Positions 1 to 5,424 of a stretch of DNA of 6,319 bases are shown here, in pieces. The translations under genes were made by a program, and so were the position numbers. Numbering within the stretch: the first letter of the stretch is position 1; each line of letters begins with the position of its first letter. This stretch comes from Veillonellaceae bacterium (GTDB taxonomy: Bacteria; Bacillota_C; Negativicutes; Veillonellales; Veillonellaceae), in the NCBI GenBank assembly GCA_902834965.1, contig CADFKY010000055.1, positions 1 to 6,319 of the forward strand, read 5' to 3'. Under the pieces are notes generated by a model. That model saw nothing but the letters and a program-made list of their open reading frames with translations, was not told the DNA's origin and made no database searches.

Positions 1-24
1 ATGGTTTTACTGTTGTTGTGAGTG

Positions 25-52
25 TTGAAAATAAATAATATATAATTATTAT
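25..52 (+). promoter_or_regulatory. Putative sigma-70 promoter of gltS
   Basis: A TTGAAA -35 box (25-30) is followed after 16 nt by TATTAT (47-52), each one base from consensus. Transcription would start near 59 and give a 5' leader of about 77 nt. A perfect TATAAT also occurs at 41-46, but its best partner (TTGTGA, 16-21) is 19 nt away. The rest of the leader to 136 is A/T-rich, and I see no riboswitch or attenuator in it. One frame is open from the left edge to a TAA at 36-38 and could be the tail of an upstream gene, but it is too short to judge. Confidence 0.4.
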
Positions 53-122
53 GCCTTATATATTCTATAGTTTTTTTCGACCATTCATGATACCATAAAA
101 TATAAGTTTTATTTTTTATTTT

Positions 123-129
123 AAAGGAG
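123..129 (+). promoter_or_regulatory. Ribosome-binding site of gltS
   Basis: AAAGGAG lies 7 nt before the ATG at 137. It is the only good Shine-Dalgarno sequence near this start and fixes the N-terminus. Confidence 0.85.
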
Positions 130-136
130 TGATTTT

Positions 137-1384
137 ATGCCACTTATTGACTTAGCGTTAGTCAACGATGTATGGACCTTGAAACTGTCCATGATTCAAA
201 CTGTAGGCCTCGCTGTAATCACGTTATTCATTGGTACTTGGATTAACAAGCATTCCAAGTTCTTACAACGTATGTGTATGCCTGCACCAGCTGTAGGGGC
301 TTTGCCATTTGCATTTTTAACTGCTATTCTTTCTTACTACAAGATTTTGAACATTACTTTTGAAGGTTCCCTACAAACATTCTTAATGCTTGCCTTCTTT
401 ACTACCATCGGTTTGATGGCATCTTTAAAAGTCCTCAAAAAGGGCGGTATCTTCATTATCTTCTTCTTCCTAGCTTGTGCAGTATGGATTGTTGTACAAA
501 ATACAGCAGGTATTATGATTGCTAAAGCTTTAGGTATTGAACCAATCATCGGTATTATGGCTGGTTCCGTATCCATGATTGGTGGTCTTGGTACTGCTGG
601 CGCCTTCGGCCCATATTACGAACAATTGCTTGGTATCCCTGGTACAGCATCCGCAGCGGTTGCAGCCGCAACATTCGGCATGGTAGCTGGTACAATTCTC
701 GGTGCTCCTGTAGGTGAACGCATTATCAAAATGCACAAAGTTAAAACACCTTATGAAAATCCTGAGTTAATGGAAGATGAAGGCATCGACATGATCGAAG
801 ATCACGTTGAAAGTGGTGGCAAACAATTCAATTCCCAAGACCTTTTAACAATCTGTATGTGGATTGGCCTTGCTTTAGGTATCGGTACTATCGTAAGTGC
901 TGGTTTGTCTATCTTAACTCCACTACCTGCATATATCGGTGCAATGATTTGTGCAGCTGTAATCCGTAACTTCGGTGACTTCACTAAAGCTTACAAAATC
1001 AACGATGCAGCTCTTGATGCAGTATCCAATGTAGCATTATCTCTATTCGTAACTATGGCTATCAATAGCTTGAAACTAGTTCAATTAATCGATCTTGCTT
1101 TACCACTTATTACAATCTTAGTTGCACAAATGGTACTTATCTGTGTATTTGCATACCTTATCTACTTCCTATTTGGTCGCAACTACGATGCAGTTATGCT
1201 TGGTTCTGGTGCCATCGGCTTCGGCTTAGGTGCTACACCAAATGCATTGGTTAATATGTTATCCTTAGCAAGTAAACATGGTCCATCCCCTCGTGCATGG
1301 CTTGTAGTTTCCTTGGTAGGTGCATTCTTAATCGACTTTGCTAATGCTTTCCTAATTACAACAATGGCTGGCATTCTTTACTAA
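137..1384 (+). CDS. gltS: Sodium/glutamate symporter, GltS (ESS) family
   Basis: Predicted inner-membrane carrier importing glutamate, or a related dicarboxylic amino acid, with sodium. The 415 residues are close to the roughly 400 of E. coli GltS. The protein is strongly hydrophobic and has two homologous halves. Each half carries the glycine-rich family signature thought to form a re-entrant loop: GGLGTAGAFGP at residues 149-159 and GFGLGATPNALVNM at 361-374. A charged, acidic stretch at about 200-232 separates the halves and is probably a cytoplasmic loop. The start is set by AAAGGAG 7 nt upstream. The gene appears to be transcribed alone, with its own promoter in front and a terminator beginning at its stop codon. 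The first signature reads GGLGTA, whereas I recall GGHGTA in E. coli, so exact substrate and ion preference should be left open. The family assignment is firm; glutamate as substrate is inferred from the family. Confidence 0.9.
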   Translation: MPLIDLALVNDVWTLKLSMIQTVGLAVITLFIGTWINKHSKFLQRMCMPAPAVGALPFAFLTAILSYYKILNITFEGSLQTFLMLAFFTTIGLMASLKVLKKGGIFIIFFFLACAVWIVVQNTAGIMIAKALGIEPIIGIMAGSVSMIGGLGTAGAFGPYYEQLLGIPGTASAAVAAATFGMVAGTILGAPVGERIIKMHKVKTPYENPELMEDEGIDMIEDHVESGGKQFNSQDLLTICMWIGLALGIGTIVSAGLSILTPLPAYIGAMICAAVIRNFGDFTKAYKINDAALDAVSNVALSLFVTMAINSLKLVQLIDLALPLITILVAQMVLICVFAYLIYFLFGRNYDAVMLGSGAIGFGLGATPNALVNMLSLASKHGPSPRAWLVVSLVGAFLIDFANAFLITTMAGILY

Positions 1385-1413
1385 AAAAAAGGACCCATTC
1401 GGGTCCTTTTTTT
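1384..1413. terminator. Bidirectional intrinsic terminator at the gltS stop codon
   Basis: GGACCC (1391-1396) pairs perfectly with GGGTCC (1401-1406) around an ATTC tetraloop. Seven A lie before the stem and seven T (1407-1413) after it, so both strands read stem plus U-tract. The A-tract begins within the gltS stop codon. On the plus strand it ends gltS; on the minus strand it backs up the rsmA terminator. Confidence 0.9.
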
Positions 1414-1416
1414 ATG

Positions 1417-1464
1417 AAAAGAGCTTATTAGAATGATATGTTATCAATCTAATAAGCTCTTTTT
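1417..1464. terminator. Second long hairpin terminator shared by gltS and rsmA
   Basis: Arms 1417-1432 and 1448-1463 pair perfectly over 16 bp (core GAGCTTATTAGA). After one A-A mismatch, TGATA (1434-1438) pairs with TATCA (1442-1446) around a TGT loop. On the plus strand the stem ends in five T (1460-1464). On the minus strand it ends in four T. It begins 9 nt beyond the rsmA stop and is probably the main terminator of the rnmV-rsmA transcript and a backup for gltS. Confidence 0.85.
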
Positions 1465-1472
1465 ACATTATT

Positions 1473-2327
1473 CTATTTAATTAAAGCCGCCCATGCATTG
1501 GCTACATCAGCAAACTCTTGAAGGGTAAAAGTCTCCCCTCTTCGTTGCCCATCGATATTGGCTTTTGCTAATAGCTCTTCGATTCTATCTTTTGATAATC
1601 CCGTTGTCTTCATCGTATTAGCAAATGTTTTACGTCGTTGCGCAAAACCAGCTTTCACTACTCGGAAGAATAATTTCTCATCAATCACATCAACAGGTGG
1701 TTTATCTCGTAATACGCAGCGAATGACAGAACTCGTTACCGCTGGAGCTGGCAAGAAGGATTTAGGTGGTACATCAAGCACAATATCCGGTTCAGTATAA
1801 TATTGTACCGCCACAGATAATGCACCATAATCCTTTGTACCTGGCTTAGCTACCATTCTCAAGGCAACTTCCTTTTGCACCATTACAACGAGGCGCTCAA
1901 TTGGTAATTTACTTTCCAGTAAAGACATAATAATAGGTGTTGTAATATAGTACGGTAAATTGGCAACTACCTTAAATGGTTTATGATTCATGATAGATGG
2001 TACATCAAGTTTCAACACATCGCCATGAATAATGCGCACATTATCATAGGAGGCCAAAGTAGTGTCTAAGACCTCTAATAAACGTCTGTCGAGTTCAATG
2101 GCCGTTACATCTGCCCCACTTTGTGCTAACCCCTGTGTCAATGTACCGATGCCAGGACCTACTTCTAGTACAGGTTCACCGGGTGTCAATTCTGCAGCAT
2201 GTACTATTTCATCAACAATGCCGCGTTTAATAAGAAAGTTCTGCCCTAATTTCTTACTCATTTTAATATCGAAGCGTTTACATATATAATGTACTACTTC
2301 AGGGCTTGCAATTACTGATTCTAACAT
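1473..2327 (-). CDS. rsmA: 16S rRNA (adenine(1518)-N6/adenine(1519)-N6)-dimethyltransferase RsmA (KsgA)
   Basis: Transfers four methyl groups from S-adenosylmethionine to two adjacent adenines in the terminal helix of 16S rRNA, a late check on 30S assembly in the cytoplasm. The 284 residues match the usual size. Family motifs appear in order: KKLGQNFL at 25-32 (N-terminal substrate-binding signature), the SAM-binding loop EVGPGIGTLT at 55-64, acidic E78 closing motif II, GDVL at 102-105, the catalytic NLPYYITTPI at 123-132, and the RNA-binding FAQRRKTF at 228-235. The ATG is supported by AGGAG (minus strand, 2333-2337) 5 nt upstream. That site lies in the 13-nt gap after rnmV, so the two genes are almost certainly co-transcribed. 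The stop is TAG. The gene is intact and nothing looks aberrant. Confidence 0.97.
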   Translation of the reverse strand: MLESVIASPEVVHYICKRFDIKMSKKLGQNFLIKRGIVDEIVHAAELTPGEPVLEVGPGIGTLTQGLAQSGADVTAIELDRRLLEVLDTTLASYDNVRIIHGDVLKLDVPSIMNHKPFKVVANLPYYITTPIIMSLLESKLPIERLVVMVQKEVALRMVAKPGTKDYGALSVAVQYYTEPDIVLDVPPKSFLPAPAVTSSVIRCVLRDKPPVDVIDEKLFFRVVKAGFAQRRKTFANTMKTTGLSKDRIEELLAKANIDGQRRGETFTLQEFADVANAWAALIK

Positions 2328-2340
2328 CTTAACTCCTATT

Positions 2341-2868
2341 TTAACTATTTACAGCCTCTTCAAAAGCATCTCGACTTATACCATAGTGATTTAAACGGTA
2401 TAAAAACTGTTTCCCATTGCCATAACCAATGCCTAACTTAGCCCCAATAACCGCACGGCGAGCAGCACTATCAGGCATACCTGATAACCCATGACGAACT
2501 AGATCTACCATAGAAAATTCGTTAGATGATTCCAAGGATTCTACATGTAATGTGGATAAAGCCTTTCTAATGGATTCTGGAGATGCTTGTTCTATGCCAA
2601 TATCATCATTTGCAAACGCTTCATCACGAGGGACAAAAGCATGCTGTGCATTAGGGAATTTTTTTGTTAATACACGACGAATTCTCTCCCCTGCTGTATC
2701 AGGATCGGTTAATATGATAATACCTCGCTTTTCATAAGCTACACGAATCATATCAATAACACCTTTACGAAGTGTAAAACCCTCTGTAGCAATACAGTCT
2801 GCTTCTACGGCTTGTGCAATACGTTGTATATCAGATTTTCCTTCTACTACGATGACTTGTTTAAGCAT
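2341..2868 (-). CDS. rnmV: Ribonuclease M5 (5S rRNA maturation), Toprim family
   Basis: Toprim-fold endonuclease that trims precursor 5S rRNA in Firmicutes. In Bacillus it acts on the precursor bound by ribosomal protein L18. The 175 residues are slightly shorter than the B. subtilis enzyme (about 186). The Toprim metal-binding residues are present: E9 in VVEGKSD (7-13) and the DPD pair D55/D57 in ILTDPDTAGERIRR (52-65). The C-terminal part (about 100-175) contains the GMPDSAARRAVIGAKLGIGYGNGKQ-type region of the family (130-154). The ATG follows AAAGGAGG (minus strand, 2873-2880) by 4 nt, and the early Toprim glutamate leaves no room for a later start. It is first in a pair with rsmA, a conserved Firmicutes arrangement. 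The often associated tatD nuclease gene is not upstream; a divergent LysR gene is there instead. Confidence 0.95.
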   Translation of the reverse strand: MLKQVIVVEGKSDIQRIAQAVEADCIATEGFTLRKGVIDMIRVAYEKRGIIILTDPDTAGERIRRVLTKKFPNAQHAFVPRDEAFANDDIGIEQASPESIRKALSTLHVESLESSNEFSMVDLVRHGLSGMPDSAARRAVIGAKLGIGYGNGKQFLYRLNHYGISRDAFEEAVNS

Positions 2869-2893
2869 AGGTCCTCCTTTATTCTATTAGTAC

Positions 2894-2922
2894 ATTGTAA
2901 CATATATATAACATTGCTTAAA
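2894..2922 (-). promoter_or_regulatory. Putative extended -10 promoter of rnmV-rsmA
   Basis: Read on the minus strand, TACAAT (2899-2894) is preceded by TGT, giving an extended -10 motif TG-N-TACAAT. A weak -35 (TTTAAG, 2922-2917) lies 17 nt upstream. Transcription would start near 2887, giving a leader of about 20 nt that contains just the ribosome-binding site. This is inferred from sequence only. Confidence 0.45.
2896..2913. promoter_or_regulatory. Imperfect palindrome, candidate LysR operator
   Basis: TGTAACATATATATAACA has 9-base arms that match at 7 positions. It overlaps the putative rnmV -10 box and ends just before the lysR -35 box. The hexamer ACATTG is repeated directly at 2892-2897 and 2911-2916. 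A LysR-type protein often binds the region upstream of its own divergent promoter, so this is a plausible autoregulatory site. A/T-rich DNA produces such patterns easily, hence the low score. Confidence 0.25.
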
Positions 2923-2942
2923 TACTTATAATCGAGTAGTAT
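2914..2942 (+). promoter_or_regulatory. Putative promoter of the LysR gene
   Basis: TTGCTT (2914-2919) and TAGTAT (2937-2942) are separated by 17 nt, each matching consensus at four of six positions. A better -10 (TATAAT, 2927-2932) exists but has no -35 at proper spacing. The start would lie near 2949, leaving a leader of about 24 nt. Confidence 0.3.
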
Positions 2943-2972
2943 AGGTAGTGTAATATATAAAAGGAGGCCATT

Positions 2973-3911
2973 ATGACCTTACAACAATTAAAGTATGTCA
3001 CAACAATTGCAAATATAGGCAGTATTAGTGAAGCTGCTAAGAGACTCTTCGTGTCTCAACCAAGTCTAACAAAGGCTATTAAGGAATTGGAAAAGGAAAT
3101 GGGCATTACCATTTTCGACCGTACCAATAAAGGGATTACTGTTTCTAAAGAAGGGGAACGTTTCCTCGGCTATGCACGCCAAGTACTAGAGCAAGCCGCT
3201 TTATTGGAAGAGCAATATAAAAGCCAAAGCGGTGGTAAAAAACAATTCTCTGTTTCTACGCAACATTACTCCTTTGCGGTTAACGCCTTTGTAGAGCTTT
3301 TAAAAGGCGCAGGCATCGAACAATATGATGTATCCTTACGAGAAACTCAAACCTATGAAATCATCGATGACGTAGCTCATATGAAGAGTGAAATTGGTTT
3401 ACTCTTCTATAATGATTTTAATAGACCTGTACTAGAGAAATTAATTCACACTAATGAATTAACATTTACAGAGTTATTTACTGCACACCCACATATCTTC
3501 ATAGGCAAAAACCATCCACTAGCTAATAAAAAGGTTGTATCTATGGACGAATTGGAGGAATATCCATATATCTCCTTTGAACAAGGCGATCACAACTCTT
3601 TCTATTTCTCTGAAGAAATTTTTAGTACCGTTGTACGACCAAAACATATTCGTGTACGCGACAGAGCATCCCTCTTTAGTTTATTGCTTGGTCTAGATGG
3701 ATATACCGTATCTAGTGGTGTTATCGATGAAGAAGTAAACGGAGAGAATATTATCTCTGTTCCTCTTGCTGAAGAAGGTTTAATGCATATCGGTTACATT
3801 ACCAATAACAAAATGCATCGCAGTCGTTTAGGACAAGAGTATATTCAAGCCTTAGAACAGTATGTAGGCAACTACGGTAGACATATTAAACTACCTGAAA
3901 CAAAAGAATAA
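2973..3911 (+). CDS. LysR-family transcriptional regulator
   Basis: DNA-binding regulator of standard LysR length (312 residues). Residues 1-60 form the winged helix-turn-helix, with the family pattern LKYVTTIANIGSISEAAKRL (6-25) then SQPSLTKAIKELEKEMG (28-44) and FDRTNKGITVSKEG (48-61). A helical linker follows at about 62-90. Residues 92-297 are the periplasmic-binding-protein-like effector domain. AAAAGGAGG (2959-2967) lies 5 nt before the ATG. The gene is transcribed away from rnmV and toward the methionine genes, and ends 57 nt before a composite terminator. The effector domain gives no clear clue to its ligand. By position it may control the downstream metE-like/msrAB pair, itself, or both, but a MetR or CysB identity cannot be assigned from sequence. 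Confidence 0.92.
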   Translation: MTLQQLKYVTTIANIGSISEAAKRLFVSQPSLTKAIKELEKEMGITIFDRTNKGITVSKEGERFLGYARQVLEQAALLEEQYKSQSGGKKQFSVSTQHYSFAVNAFVELLKGAGIEQYDVSLRETQTYEIIDDVAHMKSEIGLLFYNDFNRPVLEKLIHTNELTFTELFTAHPHIFIGKNHPLANKKVVSMDELEEYPYISFEQGDHNSFYFSEEIFSTVVRPKHIRVRDRASLFSLLLGLDGYTVSSGVIDEEVNGENIISVPLAEEGLMHIGYITNNKMHRSRLGQEYIQALEQYVGNYGRHIKLPETKE

Positions 3912-3968
3912 TATTGTAGGATTCTTGATTATATTTCAACTGCTCTACATAATAGTGTAACTTTAAAT

Positions 3969-4049
3969 AAAAGCACTCTTGATTTTGAACTGTACCTCGG
4001 AAAATTGTGTCCAATTTTTTGGGTGCAGTTCATTTAGAGAGTGCTTTTT
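3969..4049. terminator. Composite hairpin terminator downstream of the LysR gene
   Basis: The outer arms AAAAGCACTCT (3969-3979) and AGAGTGCTTTT (4038-4048) pair perfectly over 11 bp. Five T (4045-4049) end the right arm, the layout of an intrinsic terminator for the LysR transcript. The 58-nt interior is not a simple loop. It contains a second helix (3987-3997 with 4021-4031, including G-U pairs) and a third (3999-4007 with 4012-4020, including G-U pairs) capped by TGTC. The whole could fold into one rod of about 80 nt. Read on the minus strand, the stem is followed by TTTT then A, so weaker reverse termination is possible. Confidence 0.75.
3986..4032. mobile_element. 47-bp IS150-like end-to-end palindrome (putative MITE or IS remnant)
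   Basis: The segment starts TGAACTGTACC and ends GGGTGCAGTTCA, so its two ends are inverted copies. Read inward from the right, it begins TGAACTGCACCCAAAAAATT then GGACAC. From memory this resembles the terminal repeats of IS150-group elements of the IS3 family (TG start, ACTGCACCC block, TTGGAC block). TTT lies directly on both sides (3983-3985 and 4033-4035), matching a 3-bp target duplication. No transposase is present. It looks like two IS ends joined with everything between lost, or a very small non-autonomous element. An ordinary nested hairpin is the alternative. Confidence 0.5.
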
Positions 4050-4153
4050 AATATATGTAGGAAATCTAACTGCTAACAACTAAACCAAAGAAAAGCATAA
4101 GATAGAATAAGATATGCCACAACTGAGTTGATACTATATTACTTTTACATCTC

Positions 4154-4192
4154 GATATAACTGAAGCGCAAAAATAACTCTCTGATATAACT
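4154..4192. repeat. Direct repeat GATATAACT, exactly 30 bp apart
   Basis: GATATAACT occurs at 4154-4162 and 4184-4192, a 30-bp step close to three helical turns. Similar flanks (CTC before, AA then AGC after) extend both copies. A further ATAACT lies between them (4174-4179), and an inverted AGTTATA (4245-4251) overlaps the -10 box of the metE-like gene. The arrangement upstream of a promoter suggests a regulator-binding region. No protein can be assigned from sequence, although the neighbouring LysR is a candidate. Confidence 0.35.
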
Positions 4193-4247
4193 TAAAGCTA
4201 TATACAACATTAATATATTGATATTTTTATATATGCTCATCCTTAGT

Positions 4248-4253
4248 TATAAT
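4248..4253 (+). promoter_or_regulatory. -10 box of the putative metE-like/msrAB promoter
   Basis: A perfect TATAAT lies 49 nt before the ATG, giving a predicted start near 4260 and a leader of about 43 nt. At 16-18 nt upstream there is only T-rich sequence (around 4224-4231), a poor -35. The better TTGATA (4218-4223) is 24 nt away, too far. A good -10 with a poor -35 is typical of promoters that need an activator, which would suit a LysR protein. Confidence 0.4.
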
Positions 4254-4288
4254 AAACCTATCGAATCTATCGGTTTTACCGTTTATAT

Positions 4289-4295
4289 AAGGAGG
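4289..4295 (+). promoter_or_regulatory. Ribosome-binding site of the metE-like gene
   Basis: AAGGAGG lies 7 nt before the ATG at 4303 and settles that start. Just upstream, CGGT-TTT-ACCG (4271-4281) could form a very small hairpin that would not cover the site. Confidence 0.85.
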
Positions 4296-4302
4296 ATTAT
4301 AT

Positions 4303-5424
4303 ATGTCCAAACAATTAGCACCATTTCATTTTGATATCGTAGGTTCTTTCCTACGCCCAGCAGAATTAAAAGAAGCTCGTGAAGCTTTTACAAAAGGAAA
4401 TATTACAAGAGAAGAGCTAACAGCTGTTGAAGATCGTCTTATTACAGACCTCATTCAAAAACAAAAAGCTGCAGGTCTTCCTGTTATTACTGATGGTGAA
4501 TTCCGCCGTGCATACTGGCACTTAGATTTCATGTGGGGATTCAATGGAGTAAAAGAAATTGAACTTGAACACGGTTACAAATTCGTTGGTCAAGAAACAG
4601 CGCCAGGCTCCCTCGCCCTTACTGGTAAAATTACAGGTACTAACCATCCATTTGTAGAACATTTCAAATTTGTAAAACAATTTGAAGATGAACATACTAC
4701 AGCTCGTCAAACAATTCCTGCTCCATCCCAATTCTTAGCTGAATTATTCCGCGAGGATAATGGTATTACAACACGCTCCTTCTACCCTGATTTAGAAGAA
4801 TTAATTCAAGACATTGCTGCTGCATACCGTCAAGTAATTAAAGACCTCTATGAAGCAGGTTGCCGCAACATCCAATTTGATGATTGCACTTGGGGTATGT
4901 GCTGTGACCACGCTTACTGGACTGGTCGCCAAAAAGATAAAAACGTTACTATTGAAGGCGAAACAGCTAAGTACCTACGCTTAAACAACTTGGCACTCGA
5001 AGGGCGACCTCATGACTTGGCGTTCACAACCCATGTATGCCGTGGTAATTACAACTCTACTTGGGCTGCTAGTGGTGGTTATGAACCAGTTGCACCAATT
5101 CTATTCGCAAAAGAAAATGTAGATGCATACTATCTAGAATTTGATGATGACCGCTCTGGTGGCTTTGAACCATTGCGTGAAGTGTCTCCTAATAAAAAGG
5201 TCGTATTAGGTCTTATTACATCTAAACGCCCAGAATTAGAGGATAAAGAAGTTATCAAAGAACGTATCAAAGAAGCTACAAAATATATTCCTCTTGAAAG
5301 ACTTTGCCTATCCCCTCAATGTGGCTTCGCATCTTGTGAAATCGGCAACCAATTGACCGAAGAGCAACAATGGGCTAAACTTGCATTAGTTAAAGAAATA
5401 GCTCATGAAGTTTGGGGTGATTAA
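4303..5424 (+). CDS. Short cobalamin-independent methionine synthase-like protein (MetE C-terminal domain, YxjG/YxjH type)
   Basis: Probable cytoplasmic zinc-dependent methyltransferase making methionine from homocysteine. The 373 residues correspond to the catalytic C-terminal domain of MetE only (Meth_synt_2 family); full MetE is about 750 residues with an extra N-terminal half. The expected zinc ligands are visible: H244 and C246 in TTHVCRGN (242-249), E279 in YLEFDD (277-282) and C340 in LSPQCGFAS (336-344). Other family landmarks are VGSFLRP (13-19), VITDGEFRR (61-69) and QFDDCTW (191-197). It starts with a strong AAGGAGG. Its TAA stop directly abuts the msrAB ATG, so the two are one operon. 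Without the N-terminal half, the methyl donor may differ from methyltetrahydropteroyl-polyglutamate, so I withhold the symbol metE. The family call is firm; the exact reaction is inferred. Confidence 0.9.
   Translation: MSKQLAPFHFDIVGSFLRPAELKEAREAFTKGNITREELTAVEDRLITDLIQKQKAAGLPVITDGEFRRAYWHLDFMWGFNGVKEIELEHGYKFVGQETAPGSLALTGKITGTNHPFVEHFKFVKQFEDEHTTARQTIPAPSQFLAELFREDNGITTRSFYPDLEELIQDIAAAYRQVIKDLYEAGCRNIQFDDCTWGMCCDHAYWTGRQKDKNVTIEGETAKYLRLNNLALEGRPHDLAFTTHVCRGNYNSTWAASGGYEPVAPILFAKENVDAYYLEFDDDRSGGFEPLREVSPNKKVVLGLITSKRPELEDKEVIKERIKEATKYIPLERLCLSPQCGFASCEIGNQLTEEQQWAKLALVKEIAHEVWGD
5414..5420 (+). promoter_or_regulatory. Ribosome-binding site of msrAB inside the metE-like gene
   Basis: GGGGTGA ends 4 nt before the ATG at 5425 and lies in the last codons of the upstream gene (Trp-Gly-Asp). 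GGTGA pairs with the 3' end of 16S rRNA, but the site is weaker than the AGGAGG-type sites elsewhere in the window. Together with the TAAATG junction, this favours translational coupling. Confidence 0.6.

Larger units (their letters stand above)
3912..4302. other. 391-nt intergenic region between LysR and metE-like genes
   Basis: No protein gene is supported here. The left part holds a composite terminator (3969-4049) with an embedded palindrome. From 4050 to about 4150 the DNA is A/T-rich with no recognised signal beyond a small palindrome, CAACTGAGTTG (4120-4130). From 4154 to 4253 it carries repeated ATAACT words and a strong -10 box. No T-box, SAM riboswitch or cobalamin riboswitch pattern was recognised, although related methionine genes in Bacillus are riboswitch-controlled. 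Confidence 0.7.

Noticed and set aside
1..21. Tiny open frame ATG to TGA at the left edge (Met-Val-Leu-Leu-Leu-Leu), a possible leader peptide
   Set aside because: The ATG is at the first base, so no ribosome-binding site can be seen, and it lies upstream of the predicted transcription start.
337..984. Open frames on the minus strand within gltS
   Set aside because: They are antisense shadows of a clear membrane protein, with no family motifs or start signals.
1558..2289. Plus-strand open frames within rsmA
   Set aside because: They lie opposite a fully conserved rsmA and show no recognisable protein features.
2552..2737. Plus-strand open frame within rnmV
   Set aside because: It is antisense to the Toprim region, with no start signal and no domain.
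3912..4302. Possible methionine riboswitch or T-box in the long leader region
   Set aside because: I could not find a SAM-I core, a T-box sequence or an anti-terminator arrangement before the metE-like gene; the only terminator hairpin lies far upstream of the likely promoter.
4233..4334. A 33-codon open frame overlapping the start of the metE-like gene, a possible upstream ORF
   Set aside because: It has no ribosome-binding site, and its start lies upstream of the -10 box, so the predicted transcript would not contain it.
4522..4731. Minus-strand open frame within the metE-like gene
   Set aside because: It is a shadow frame, with no ribosome-binding site or recognisable family.
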